Positions 26,201-36,500 of a stretch of DNA of 64,000 nt are shown in pieces. The notes beneath the pieces were generated by a model that worked only from the letters and a program-made list of their open reading frames with translations, did not search any database and had not been told where the DNA came from. The translations under genes were made by a program, and so were the position numbers. The stretch is from Toxotes chatareus (Eukaryota; Chordata; Actinopteri; Toxotidae), in NCBI GenBank assembly GCA_016801885.1, contig CM028902.1, positions 1,302,001 to 1,366,000 on the forward strand, written 5' to 3'. Positions within the stretch are counted from its first letter, which is position 1. Every line of letters begins with the position of its first letter.

Positions 26201-28043
26201 ACTTTCCCTCTGTTCTTTGAATGCAGAAAACCTGCGGGGTGAGGGGTGGGGGTTCAGGGCCCCTGTCACTCATCAGCCAACCAAAACATTCCTCAGTTTC
26301 TTATCTCCCTGTATCGTAAACACTGAGGAAACACACCCGTGTGTGGGATTTAGGGGTCAGAGGTCACAGCGGTCAGTTTGTTTTGAAGCAGGTATGACTC
26401 CCGGATGACATCACCGCTGGCAGTGGGGGCATCTGACCCCTGAAAGCGCTGATTAAAAACAGATCGGGCCTGATGAAGATGATCTGATGACCTGATGCTA
26501 GAATAAGCTCACCAGCTGTTTGAGTCCCAGTACAGTAAGTGTGACAAACTGTAACAGCAACCAGGATGTGAAAATCAAACGCTCCTCTTTCACTACGCTC
26601 CACGATAGAAGAAGCTGGGTGCCTGAATGTTGTTCTGCCTCAGTACACTGGGCTGGATCTGCACATGAGCCACTTTCCAGTTTGACTAAAACTCATCTTC
26701 AGCCTCTCAGTGAAGCTGGAGAGGCAGACGGCCAGTGAGGTCTGTGGGTCTGCAGGCAAAGTCAAACAGCCCGGATAAGAGCTAAAGACTTAAAAATGCA
26801 GAATGAATCACGCAGCCTGACGGAGCGGATGATGGATGTAGAACAGTTCAGAGGAGATGCCCACGTCATGCGAGGGGGGGTCAGTTTGTAAAGTGGTGTC
26901 AGCTCCTTCCAGACTGATGCCATCTGCTGAGTGGACTGAATCAGAGCGAGACGCCGCCTCCTCCAGCTGTTATCTGCTCGCTGTGACTCAGAGGTCTACA
27001 CTGAGCTCACTGATCATAACACCTCCACACGCACTGAGGCGCCATGAGCAGCCTCACAGGACGGAAACTCACGGCTTCAACACAGTGATGCATCCATGGA
27101 TCAGGAGTCCCACTCACACTGAGAGGGAACACTGTTACATTCACGTTCACAAAGACTCGTTAAGTCTTGTTAAGTTTCATTTTCCAGATATTTAAACATT
27201 TAAATGAGCAGTCTATTATTAGTATTATTTAGAGTGACAGGTGTTTGTGTTTGCTGAATTATGTTTTGAAAATGGCTGCAAGAGTTTTATCAATCTTCTT
27301 GTCTTACTCTCTACCAGAAGCAGAATAAGTGTATTTGTCAAATTTCTCAAACTTTTGCCTCAAAGTTCAGTTGTGAGACTCAGTTGTGGGACTCGAATCA
27401 TGATATCATACATGATATCACCCCAATAACAGCCCGACCTGAAAGACCTGTTTGCTGTGTTCAGGTGGGAAGACCTGATGCAGAATCTGGGCATCCTGAC
27501 AAGAAGACCAGTACTGACACATCAGTGTATAAAGGCTCCAGTCACCGTCTCCAAACAGGACGAGCTGTTACCTGCTCCATCACAAACCCCACAGGAGTCA
27601 AACTGGAACCTGACACATCTTCCCCAAAGGACAGGACATGCCACCACCTGAAGGCACCCAAAAAACAAAAGACTGACTCAGGTGACCTTTCACTTCTGCC
27701 ACAGGCCAGCGACACCACTTCCCCTCTCAGTGAAACGGAGAAGCCTCGGGCGTCCGGCTTGACCCAAACCTCCATGTTAGCCCGGACTGAAAATGAAGTC
27801 TTTCACTTCCGGCCTTGATTTTACTCGTTGTGCCTCGAATTAAGCTTTTTAATGTCTGATTATGTTTTCAGCAGGAAAACTATTTAGATCACTGAGCAAA
27901 ACTGATTTTAATATTATTTCTTTGTTCTGATTAATGAATGTGAAAGTAGGTAAGTCGCCTCAAAAACCCCAAATCCCCTCACAAGCCTGCCTGACCCAAA
28001 ACACTCCCAGTAATCCCACTGTTCCCATTTAGACATATGTGTT

Positions 28044-28082
<39 letters not shown>

Positions 28083-28430
28083 ATTTTAAAACACACATAC
28101 ACATTCTTAAAACATGAAAACAATCCTCTGTTTCCTCATCTGCAGATATGAAATTACAGTTTTTCTCCAAATTTCAGGAAAAACTCACATTTCTTTACTG
28201 ATTTCTCCTCTGAGCCAGAGAACAATTAAAAAATCCTGAATCTAATCTCTAACCAACCTGAATCTGTGTGTGCTGTGTTTAAATATTAACCTCAGCTGCC
28301 TCTTTCTTTCTGTTTGTGTACAGAAACAAACAGAAACCAGCAGCAGAAACAGAGAGAGATCAATTGCATACCTCATCAGGTTTTGTAAACCCTGTTTGCT
28401 GGAGTTTCTCCTCAACAGAGCGTTGGACAT
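7719..28430 (-). CDS. lsp1: lymphocyte-specific protein 1 (caldesmon/LSP1 family), 12 coding exons
   Basis: The gene was assembled by matching splice sites and phases. Exons in transcript order: 28430-28372, 21101-20955, 16906-16507, 16240-16098, 15847-15611, 15193-15056, 14034-13991, 11666-11591, 9827-9699, 8608-8513, 8115-8029, 7827-7719 (or on to about 7639). The product is about 560-580 residues. Family landmarks in order: N-terminal SSKQGLQNLMRLTAQRSIED; charged EREERRRRARE-type helices; LEEDEGFSDW; a long Glu/Arg/Lys coiled region; TERTESLNRSLKK; FKKTQPLVLL with DDKLEKYAHAVE; DVKPGD..KKNMWE; and the basic C-terminus KYKFIVTGHGKYEKV. Human LSP1 has the same series (DEDEGFGDW, RTESLNRS, KYEKV). 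Known role of the family: F-actin binding and bundling in the cytoskeleton, in leukocytes and endothelium. Exon 5 carries a frame disruption (separate entry). All other junction phases agree. Confidence 0.87.
8029..8115 (-). CDS. lsp1: lsp1 exon 11
   Basis: An 87-bp exon, phase 0, between TATCAG and GTGACA. It encodes DVKPGDVMHKKNMWEIIGDS and TVGSGQRPK. Human LSP1 has DIVAGDMSKKSLWEQ here. A (CA)18 microsatellite lies 51 bp away in the flanking intron. Confidence 0.82.
8167..8202. repeat. (CA)18 microsatellite
   Basis: Thirty-six bases of perfect CA dinucleotide repeat in the lsp1 intron between exons 10 and 11. Confidence 0.97.
8513..8608 (-). CDS. lsp1: lsp1 exon 10
   Basis: A 96-bp exon, phase 0, between GAAGCAG and GTAAGT. 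It encodes DTDGLKVGVANLITQWVKGP and a Ser/Arg/Pro tail. The pattern of an amphipathic helix with ITQWVKG before a Ser-rich segment is also seen in caldesmon-related C-termini. Confidence 0.75.
9699..9827 (-). CDS. lsp1: lsp1 exon 9
   Basis: A 129-bp exon, phase 0 at both ends, between CTCTCAG and GTTGGA. It encodes EAWTVKASLTDLPSSPEVVA, then SKKNLFEAGEAW and the end SPTKGANCK. In human LSP1 the region is ELPSMAVASTKSRWETGEV; the order of motifs matches. Confidence 0.82.
9828..11590. other. lsp1 intron 8, repeat remnants
   Basis: No coding exon is seen. The stretch around 10660-10770 contains AGTTAGCTTAGCTTAGCAC followed by AAAGACTCC, a remnant of the dispersed fish repeat that also occurs near 29640, 50700 and 53440. 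A G9 run lies near 11230 and a short GT tract near 11570. Confidence 0.5.
11591..11666 (-). CDS. lsp1: lsp1 exon 8
   Basis: A 76-bp exon between AACAG and GTCAGC. The first base completes Ser from exon 7. It then encodes FKKTQPLVLLSNIDDKLEKY and AHAVE, equivalent to the human LSP1 segment around KKSQPDLPISKIDQWLEQY. It ends in phase 0. Confidence 0.82.
11667..13990. other. lsp1 intron 7
   Basis: A 2.3-kb intron without recognisable genes. Short open frames such as 12118-12318 and 12730-12936 have no family features. Confidence 0.5.
13991..14034 (-). CDS. lsp1: lsp1 exon 7, RTESLNRS motif
   Basis: A short 44-bp exon between TTTCAG and GTGAAC encoding ITERTESLNRSLKK plus AG. Human LSP1 has RTESLNRSIEKS. 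The exon is too short for ORF scans but is unmistakable with its splice sites and phases. Confidence 0.82.
15056..15193 (-). CDS. lsp1: lsp1 exon 6
   Basis: A 138-bp exon, phase 0 at both ends, between CTCCAG and GTAAAT. It encodes EDRRQMKEDIERRRMEATER, then MKSMSTSSVDGDEMF and SPFSPKAPTHK. The helix continues from exon 5, and the Ser-Pro segment suggests phosphorylation sites. Confidence 0.8.
15611..15847 (-). CDS. lsp1: lsp1 exon 5 with internal frame disruption
   Basis: The exon is 237 bp with a GTGCACAG acceptor and a GTGACC donor. The first part reads KATEPEEAEAVLEAEQSLEK and continues to QELDELKK. The last part in that frame becomes an unlikely Arg/Ser/Gly stretch ending in a stop inside the exon. 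In the neighbouring frame the same last part reads EERRRVRKEEERQREEQQRL and AKEE, a typical LSP1 helix. That frame ends in phase 0, as the next exon requires. The exon is therefore one base short (or two too long), with the switch inside the purine tract at 15671-15696. It could be an assembly or sequencing error, a polymorphism, or a real lesion. Confidence 0.75.
16098..16240 (-). CDS. lsp1: lsp1 exon 4
   Basis: A 143-bp exon bounded by TGTGCAG and GTGCGT. It encodes AERRKEVKVSYTSKVFLHQE, then a Ser/Thr/Lys-rich variable linker. It begins in phase 0 and ends with AG, which joins C of the next exon to form Ser. It is not conserved enough to be identified alone; phase continuity with its neighbours supports it. 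Confidence 0.7.
16507..16906 (-). CDS. lsp1: lsp1 exon 3, DEGFSDW motif and coiled region
   Basis: This 400-bp exon is flanked by a TCCTCAG acceptor and a GTAAGAC donor. It encodes YDGDFKPSSSPSLEEDEGFS, then DW and about 110 residues dominated by Glu, Lys, Arg and Gln that should form a single alpha helix or coiled coil. LEEDEGFSDW is the clearest LSP1 signature in the N-terminal half. It ends in phase 0 after Glu. Confidence 0.85.
16907..20954. other. lsp1 intron 2
   Basis: A 4-kb intron with no supported coding exon on either strand. A segment near 18420-18560 with repeated GGTTAAGGGTTAAGG-like and GATCATGA-like words looks like an old dispersed repeat. TTA trinucleotides occur near 17220-17238. 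Confidence 0.45.
20955..21101 (-). CDS. lsp1: lsp1 exon 2, charged helix
   Basis: The exon is 147 bp with a CCCCAG acceptor and a GTAAGAA donor. It encodes LTAQRSIEDAEEVERE, then an Arg-rich helix and an acidic Ser/Thr/Pro tail. It enters with one base completing Arg and leaves with AT, which combines with G of the next exon to give Met. Human LSP1 has TAQWSVEDEEEAV at the equivalent place. Confidence 0.82.
21102..28371. other. lsp1 intron 1 (7.3 kb)
   Basis: The long first intron between the start-codon exon and exon 2. I see no supported gene inside. It contains a CA microsatellite at 28046-28078, a TC-rich T-run segment near 25210-25238, and scattered short open frames without family features. 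A large first intron is a usual place for enhancers, but none can be identified by eye. Confidence 0.5.
28046..28078. repeat. (CA)n microsatellite
   Basis: Thirty-three bases of perfect AC/CA repeat in lsp1 intron 1, 0.3 kb from the start-codon exon. Confidence 0.95.
28372..28430 (-). CDS. lsp1: lsp1 exon with the start codon
   Basis: ATG at 28430-28428 sits in a CAACATG context with A at -3. The exon encodes 19 residues (MSNALLRRNSSKQGLQNLM) plus two bases of the next codon, then a GTATGC donor. The two leftover bases AG join the first G of exon 2 to give Arg, then LTAQRSIED, so the phase match across a 7.3-kb intron supports the start. Directly upstream in the 5' UTR is a long GAA/AAG purine tract on the transcribed strand. 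Confidence 0.82.
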
Positions 28431-28440
28431 GTTGACCTCT

Positions 28441-28497
28441 CTTCTTCTTCTTCTACCGCTGACTCTTCTTTTTCTTCTTCTTCTTCTTCTTCTTGTC
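28441..28497 (-). repeat. GAA/AAG purine tract in the lsp1 5' UTR
   Basis: CTTCTTCTT repeats on the + strand, so the transcribed strand carries (GAA/AAG)n about 10-65 bases upstream of the lsp1 start codon. There are two blocks separated by an interruption near 28456. The tract lies in the presumed 5' UTR or core promoter. Confidence 0.85.
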
Positions 28498-28819
28498 TCC
28501 CCTCTGGTAGAAACAAAAAAGATCACAGTTTTCCACCTCGACAGTGAAGGCAGCTTTCTGTCCTGCAGCTGTACCGAAGCCCGGAGCTCAGATTATGTGA
28601 GGGTGAGAGCAGAGTGTGTGTTATGCTGTTAAAGGCTCGTCTATGAGTTCTCTCTGTCTCACACACACAGACACACTTTCTTTTTTCGGTATATCACACA
28701 CACGATTTTCTCTCCTGTAATGCTTTTTGGGAATGTCAGCGGAGCTCAGAGTGACTCCCTCCTCTATCTGCAGGAGGCTGGCTTTTTAGTCATTACACCC
28801 GCCCCCTCCCACTCTGCCT

Positions 28820-28846
28820 CACACACACACACACACACACACACAC
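28820..28846. repeat. (CA)13 microsatellite
   Basis: A perfect CA repeat just upstream of the lsp1 start-codon exon, beside C-rich sequence. Confidence 0.95.
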
Positions 28847-29599
28847 CTCACCCCCTCCCTCTGTCCTACATGTGGTTTTCATTGAAGAGCTCAGAGCAGC
28901 GGGGCCCAACATCACTCTCTACTCTTTATTTCTCTTTCTTTGCTGCCTTTCTCTGTTATGCCGGGTCATGTGGTAATGAGGAGGAATGAAAGACGATACC
29001 CCCCCACCGAAACAAGAAAAAAATCTACTACTGAACCATCCCCTCTCCAACAATTCAATCCCCCTCCGACTGCCAAAGCAACAGATTAGCTGAAAACATC
29101 AGGAGGAAAACAAAGCGTTTGTTATCTCTCACTGATAAAGGCAACAGATGCTCTTCACTACAAATAAAAATATCACAACATAAAAATCTTCCTTCAATAC
29201 AAGGAACAGTCCTGCATTCAACGTTTACTTTCTGTAAGAGTAAAGAAAAAATCAGCAGCAAAATGTAGTTAAGTATCTACAGTAGAAATACTGACCAGTC
29301 TCACACCAACCAACCTCCACCAGTTCTAACCTGGTGCTAGTGCTGGTTCCCAGAAAGTCACTGTAGAGCCACATCATTAGGTCACTGTATACAGCTCCAC
29401 TTTAGCAGCTAAGCTAACCTCAAACACAGTGACAATAGTGGACTATGTCGTCTGTACAAGAGCGTTGTTTTGAGCTCTGGAACCAGGTTTCCTGGCCGAG
29501 AGCCGGTTCTTTGGCCTCTCAAAACCCATAGGACCGGTTTGAGATTAGGTGCCTGCTCTGAACTGGCCCTCAAACTTTGTTGGTAGAAAAGGTGTCAGG

Positions 29600-29760
29600 A
29601 ACTGGTTAGAGCTGGAGTCAGGAGCTGGTGAACCTAGCTTAGCATGAAGACTGGAAGCAGGGGGACATAGCAAGCATGGCTCTTCCCCAAGCTCAAAAAT
29701 AGAGACTGTCCTCTAACATAAAAAAAACCAAAACATCAACAGTCGTTTCAGCAAGTTTGA
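29600..29760. repeat. copy of a dispersed fish repeat
   Basis: Contains CTAGCTTAGCATGAAGACTGG, then AAGCAGGGGGACATAGC. The same words in the same order occur at 53538-53585 and, in part, at 10740 and 50790. The ends are not defined. Confidence 0.55.
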
Positions 29761-31750
29761 CGTCATGTCGAGCAGCTGCAGGTGATGCTGTTACCGAGCG
29801 ATAGAGTCTGTAGAGGGATCAGGGTGGACAAAATGTTGGACGACACGATCATGATCAGACAACTGGGTCGCAGCACCTCGTAATGGCAAGGCCTGTGGGG
29901 TTCTCCTGGTCAGGGAACTGGGGGATGTGCCAGAACAAGTCCAATCCTCAGCAGCTCCACGTCACTGCTCTTTAAGGATCTGATGCTTTATATTTTTCCA
30001 CTCAGGTTTTTTATACAAAATGTTCATAAAACCAGGTGGAAGAAAACACAAATTCCTGAATGTGAAGCTTCATGTTTGACCTCCTCAGCTCCACCTGTGA
30101 TCCAGCTCGTTGTCGAACTGTTTGCCGAGCGCTCGCAGGCCATGAAACCTCCTCTCTGTCCTTCACACTTCAACAAACAAACTGTGCGTCTTTGTCCTCG
30201 CCCACCCCTCCCGAAAGCCTCACACTCACACATTCAACACACCGCCGTTGCTATGGTAACACCCTCAAGTAAGTCTTGCTTGGTGGCATGTCAGACAAAA
30301 GGGCCCTCCGGGAAGTGAAATCATGGCGTGGACCCCCCCTCTTCACACTCAAGCTCATAAAACAGAGCTGCCGTTTCCAACAAACACAGGCTGACCCGAA
30401 CGCAACCTCGACACCCAGACGCTCTTAAACAAACAGAGGCAAGAAGTGAAAGGATGGACAGCAGGCGATACGTCTGCTTTCCAGTGATGGCACGAAGGGA
30501 GACGAAGCCAGGTGAAACACCTGAGGCTGTGAAGTGGATTGTAGAAACAGTGTCTGAGCATTCTCAACCTTATGTAAGAAAACAATCTGCTGTACACTTA
30601 AAAGTCCACTTACTAACATTTTTGCTGAGTGAAGACCACGAGATGCTGTTGAAAGCATCACAAAGACGGTGTCAAAAGAAAGTCAGCCGTCAGAGCACAT
30701 AACGCACCTAAAGTTCGAATCGCAGCAGAGTTTAGTGGAAGAAGATGAGACATTGGGAAACTGCAGAGTGTCATTCACTGCTGTTCGAGTGTTTCCCAAC
30801 ATGACGCAGTGGATTTCCACCTCAGCTGCAGTCAGGAAACTCGAGTAGTTGGACGGCAGAGTGATGAGAAACATGTCGGCCCATTTTTAATCTTCCTACC
30901 TTCTTGGCTGAGAGACGAGACTGAACGTGTTTCATCTGGCAGCCGGACGTCTGGCTGATGTAAAACCTGCTCGCCTGAATGATTTACGTTGCTGAGGATG
31001 TCCAGTCGTGACTCTGACATTTGTCCTCCACTGAAAAAACAGACATTTTTACATACATGTAGTATCAATGGGACTTGAAGTGTTCAGCATCTGCAGAGGA
31101 AATAATTATGATTCAGACTAAGGTTTAATTGCACAAATGAAAAAGCTTAAGTGAATTATGGTTGGGTGGTGACTGGTGTGGTTGTGAGAGCATCACAGAG
31201 GAATGAGAATATTCACTCATGCATTTCTTTGGTCACATAAAGAGCCCGTCTCTGCAGACACTTCACTGGAACTGAACGTGTCTGATGATCATTTGCCAGA
31301 AACTCGACTTATATCAAGATTTTCTTCTGTGATTTTCACCAGATATTTTACTTCATCTAAAATGAATAAAAAGCTTGATGTGACCGATTCTTATAACAAA
31401 CAATACACTATACGAATAATACATGTAAACTACAGTTAGCAGAACAGTATTGTGATTAAAAGTGTACCAAAAAAGTTACTTGTTCTAACATAAGATGCTT
31501 GGTTTGGTTTCTGGTGGTCATTTAAAGGCGACAGGGGCCCACACACATTTTTGGCCTCAAACAGGTTAATGTGGCCACGACTGGACAAACTGGGGAGTTT
31601 TAAGTTGTTTGCATGTCTTTGTTAGAGTTATTGCAATAATTTGCAGGCCTCGCTCCAAGTGACAAAAAGCAGTTGCGTGAACAATTTAAAAAGTGAGAGC
31701 TTATTTTAACACGTCTCTGCATTTGGTCAATCTCTGTGTAAAGTTATTTT

Positions 31751-32478
31751 TGTCACATTCTGCTCTGCCCTCTCCTGCCCTGCTGCTCAGCCACACCCCC
31801 TCATCAGCGCAACTACTTCCACCTGCTGCTATCACTGCCACATTGCTCAGCCACACCCCCTCATCAGCCCAACTACTTCCACCTGCCCACCAATCAACCC
31901 AGTATATATGCAGCCTTATCCCCTCACTCTTTGCCAGATTGTCTTCGCTCACATGCCTGACTCTCCAGCACTTGTTTCCGGACTGTTTACCTGTTATCGA
32001 CCTGTTTTGTTCCTGACCTCGCTTCACGCCTCTGCCCCGGTAACCCACCAGCCTTCTGTCGCCGACTCACAGTACTGCCTGCCTGTTCTCCATTCTTCTC
32101 CTGTCTGTGGCTGCTCGGCTCCCAGCTTCACCTCCCGGCTCATCCCCTCTGTCCTCAGCTCCTCCGGTTCACGCCAAGCCCTTATTCTCAACCACCTTCC
32201 AGCAAGACTTCACCAGCAGTGAGTTAGAGACATTTCTCTTCCCTGAACTCGTGGAGCCAGTTAAGAACTGTTGGACTGGTTACCTGCTCACGTTCCTCCC
32301 ATACTCCCTGTCTGCCCTGTTGGTCCTGTGGTTAAGTGCTTGCCTAGCACACGGGAGAACCGAGTTCAATCCTGTTGTACTCACCTGCACTGCATCCTCT
32401 GGTTTATAGTGTGCTTGCTGAATAAAGACTGTTTATGCTGATTTGTGCTGCAATTGGGTTCACTCTATACCTGTTACA
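31751..32478 (+). repeat. left LTR
   Basis: Begins TGTCACATTC and ends near CCTGTTACA (the TG...CA rule). TATATAT at 31903-31909 is the likely core promoter, and AATAAA at 32421-32426 the poly(A) signal. A 60-bp-period duplication lies in U3 (31785-31825 and 31845-31885). The exact 3' end could instead be 32452, because the right LTR lacks the next 15 or so bases. Confidence 0.88.
32326..32380 (+). other. tRNA-like segment in the left LTR
   Basis: TGGTTAAGTGCTTGCC resembles a pol III A box and D arm. It is followed by CTAGCAC (alanine-type anticodon loop) and GAGTTCAATCC, a B box with one base lost compared with the right LTR copy. It is not a complete tRNA gene because the acceptor ends do not pair well. 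Confidence 0.5.
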
Positions 32479-32495
32479 GTACAATCTGGCCAGCT

Positions 32496-33539
32496 ATGGA
32501 CCCAGCACACAATCCTACACCACTTAGTCGCCTTGCTACTATTGAGGGCGTCCTGCAGCAACATGAGGCCATGATGACCATGTCTGCTGCTGAAGCCAGA
32601 CAGTCAGCTGCTGAAGCCAGACAGGATGCTGAGGCTCAGGGACGAGCACTAGCGGCATTAGCTGGACAGATGCAGCAACTAACAGCCCAACTTTCCCAGC
32701 TCTCCTTATCCACTGGAGTTGCCTCTCCCTCTGAAGCATCGGGTTCTGCTCCTGCACCTGTACCAGCCTCTTCTCCGCCCAGAGATGCTCCTGAGCCCCG
32801 GGTGGGAACCCCGGAGCGTTACGACGGTGATCGAGAGACTTGTGGCCCCTTTCTCACTAACTGCTCTCTTCTGTTCGCCCTGCAGCCCCGCACCTTCGCC
32901 TCTGAACCGGCGAAGGTAGCATTTGTCATCAACCACCTGACAGGCAGAGCTCGGCTATGGGGAACAGCGGAGTGGGAGAGGCGTTCTCCAGCCTGTGCCA
33001 CCTTTGACCTGTTTGCTGCCGAGCCATGCAAGGTTTTTGGCTTTGAGAATTGTGGTTCAGAGTCTGCAAGGGGACTTATGGGACTGAAACAAGGCGAGCG
33101 AACAGTGGCAGACTATTCTATTGATTTCCGCACCAGAGCCAGCCAAAGCACTTGGAACAGTTCAGCCCTCTGCGATGCTTTCCTTCATGGTTTGGCTGAC
33201 TACATTAAAGATGAACTGGTATCTCATGACACCCCCAACACCTTGGATGGGGTGATTGACTTAGCCATCCGCATTGACCTCCGTATCCAGACTCGTCGAC
33301 GAGAGAGGCGTCAAGGGGGAACCCATCGTCTCCATCCACCTCGTTCCCGTGGGGGTGCTGCTGCAGTCAACTCCGCTCCTTTGGGTCAGCAAATGGGGGA
33401 TCCTGAGCCCATGCAGTTGGGTCGCACCTCCCTCTCCCTGGAGGAGAAGGAGCGCCGCCAAGTTCAATCTCTGCCTCTACTGTGGGGCAGCGGGACACTC
33501 ATCTCCAACTGTCCAGCAAAAGCCAGAGCTCACCAGTAG
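32496..33539 (+). pseudogene. gag of the Ty3/Gypsy element
   Basis: An open frame of 347 codons begins at ATG 32496 soon after the left LTR. The N-terminal third has a helical SAAEARQ repeat and a Pro/Ala/Ser linker. The middle has the retrotransposon capsid-like segment with TPERYDG and AFVINHLTGRA. The C-terminal zinc knuckle (C-x2-C-x4-H) is visible only in the neighbouring frame around 33470-33500. A frameshift near 33455 therefore destroys it in this frame, and the fourth ligand is displaced again. Confidence 0.85.
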
Positions 33540-33559
33540 TTGGGGAGATCCTGGTGAGC

Positions 33560-36500
33560 TCAACTGCCCTGTCTGCTCCCCAAACCCAAAGACCCCTGCT
33601 TCAAGGCCATCCTCCTTCAAGATGGCCCCCACACCTTGGCTATCTTCATAGACTCTGGGGCTGATGCCTGTATTATTGATGAGGAGGTGGTCCTCCAGCT
33701 GGGGCTCAAGCGGTTCCTTTGCCTCATCCAGCTAGAGCTTTAGATGGACACCTCATGGGCACCGTTACACATCAGACCTCTCCTGTTCACCTGCTGCTCT
33801 CTGGTAATCATCATGAAACAATCCAGTTCCACATCCTGAGATCTTCCTGCCTGCCACTCATCCTGGGGTATCCATGGCTCCGCCTTCACAACCCTCATAT
33901 TGACTGGACCACTGGGGCCGTTCTGGAGTGGAGCTCCTCCTGTCATCTGAGGTGCCTGCAGCAAGCCTCAGCTCCGCTTCACTCCTCCAGCTCCGGATTT
34001 TCACCTGACTCACCGGGTGCCTCCTGAGTACCATGACTTCCACCAGGTCTTCAGCAAGGCCAGAGCCACATCTCTACCCCCCCACATCGCCCCTATGACT
34101 GCGCCATAGATCTCCTGCCTGGTACGCTCCCAAGGGGCGCCTGTACTCCCTGTCTGAGTCCGAGAGAAGAGTAATGGAGACTTTACATCAATGACTCCTT
34201 GGCCGCAGGCATCATTCGTCCATCTTCATCACCTGAGCTGGGTTTTTCTTTGAAAAGAAGGACAAGACATTGAGACCCTGCATTGACTACCGAGGACTGA
34301 ATGAAATCACTATAAAGAATCGATACCCACTGCCACTCATCTCCACTGCCTTTGAACTGCTCCAGGGAGCCACCATTTTTTCAAGCTTGACCTGCATAGC
34401 GCCTACCACCTCATCCGCATCAGAGAGGAGATGAGTGGAAGACGGCATTCAACACCCCAACCGGACACTCACGAATACCTCGTAATGCCGCTCGGCCTCA
34501 CCAATGCCCCTGCCGCCTTCCAGGCTCTGATAAACGATGTGCTCCGAGACATGCTCAACCGAGTCTTTGTTTATCTGGATGATATACTCATCTTCTCCCA
34601 GTCCAAAGAGCAACACATTCACCATGTCCAGTCTGTTCTCCAGCGCCTCCTGGAAAACTCCTTGTTTGTAAAAGCTGAGAAGTGTGAGTTCCATGTCCCT
34701 TCAGTGTCTTTTCTGGGGTACATTGTGGCACAAGGCAACGTCCAGATGGATCCAGCCAAAGTCTCTGCTGTCACCTCCTGGCCTGTTCCTGAAAACCGCA
34801 AACAGCTTCAGCGCTTCCTGGGGTTCGCCAATTTTTACCGCCTTCATCCGCAACTACAGCTCTGTGGCGGCTCCTCTCACCACCCTGACCTCCTCCAAAG
34901 TGCCTTTCCAGTGGTCACCTCCAGCTGCAGCAGCCTTTCAGTCCCTCAAAGATCGATTCACCTCATCACCCATCCTCCAGGTGCCGGACTCTGAACGCCA
35001 GTTTGTGGTCGAGGTGGGCGCCTCAGATGTTGGGGTGGGGCCGTCTTGTCTCAGCGCTCTGGCACCGACCAAAAGCTCCATCCCTGTGCCTTCTTCTCTC
35101 GACGCCTCTCCCCTGCTGAGAGAAACTATGACATAGGTAACAGGGAACTGTTGGCAGTTAAGATGGCCTTAGAGGAGTGGCGCCATTGGTTGGAGGGCAC
35201 CAAGGAGCCTTTTCTTGTGTGGACTGATCACAAGAATTTGGAGTATCTACGCTCAGCCAAAAGACTGAACTCTCGCCAGGCCCGCTGGTCCCTGTTCTTT
35301 GCCCGGTTCAACTTCACCCTTTCATATCGTCCAGGATCCCGTAATGCCAAGGCCGACGCCCTTTCCCGCCAGTTCCAGAGGACAGAGGATTCTGTGGACA
35401 TACCTGAACCCATCCTCCCTCCATCTTGCCTTGTTGCCACATTGACCTGGGACATTGAGGAGAGGGTTAGAGCAGCCTCAGAAGGACAGCCGGGTCCCAG
35501 CTCCTGCCCTACAAACTGCCTTTTTGTCCCTCCAGCCTTGAGGTCAGATGTGCTACTGTGGGCCCACTCTTCCAAACTCTCCTGCCACCCTGGTGTTCAA
35601 CGGACACGACATACCCTCCTCCAACGTTTCTGGTGGCCCACCATGCTGGAAGACATCCGGGAATTCATCAAAGCCTGTCCTACTTGCAGTCAACACAAGA
35701 CCTCCCACCGGCCTCCTGCTGGACTGCTTCAACCTCTTCCTGTTCCTCACCGCCCATGGTCGCACATATCCCTGGACTTTGTTACTGGTCTTCCCACCTC
35801 GGATGGCCACACTGTCATCCTGACTATCGTGGACCGCTTCAGTAAGATGGTCCACTTTGTGCCTCTACCCAAGCTACCCACTGCAAAAGAGACCGCCCAG
35901 TTGGTTCTGCTCCATGTATTCCGCCTGCATGGCCTCCCTGTTGACGTGGTGTCGGACCGTGGTCCCCAGTTTTCTTCTGTTTTTGGAGGAGTTCTGCAGT
36001 CTGTTGGGTGCCACCGCCAGTCTGTCCTCTGGATTCCACCCCCAGACTAATGGGCAGACTGAGCGCATGAACCAAGAACTGGAAACCGCCCTGCGGTGCA
36101 TGGCCTCTCGGAACCCCTCTTCCTGGTCGTCACACCTACTGTGGGTTGAATATGCTCACAACTCCCTTGTCTGCTCCGCCACAGGCCTCACTCCATTTCA
36201 GTGTGCATACGGCTATCAACCACCACTGTTCCCAGTCCAAGAGAAGGAGATTTCCTGTCCGTCTGTTCAAGCCTTCATCCGTCGCTGTCGCAGGACATGG
36301 GTCCAAGCTCGCTCCACTCTCCTTCGTTCTGTGGGTCGCTATGCTGCCACTGCCAACCGCCGCCGTACTACTGCACCTACCTACCGAGTGGGACAGCAAG
36401 TGTGGCTCTCCACCCAAGACTTGCCTCTCCGGGTGGAGTCCAAAAAGATGGCACCGAGTTCATCGGACCGTTCACCATCCAGAGAATCATCAATCCAGTG

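Larger units (their letters stand above)
28431..31750. other. upstream region of lsp1
   Basis: No protein-coding gene is recognised. It contains the lsp1 5' UTR purine tract, GC-box-like CCCGCCCCCTCCC near 28800, and a CA microsatellite at 28820-28846. It also holds a copy of the dispersed repeat (CTAGCTTAGCATGAAGACTGG near 29634-29654) and AT-rich spacer up to the LTR element. The transcription start of lsp1 is probably between 28500 and 28900, but no clear TATA box fixes it. Confidence 0.45.

Noticed and set aside
27384..27818. 144-codon + strand open frame in lsp1 intron 1
   Set aside because: No recognisable domain, no splice or promoter context, and the composition is that of chance open reading.
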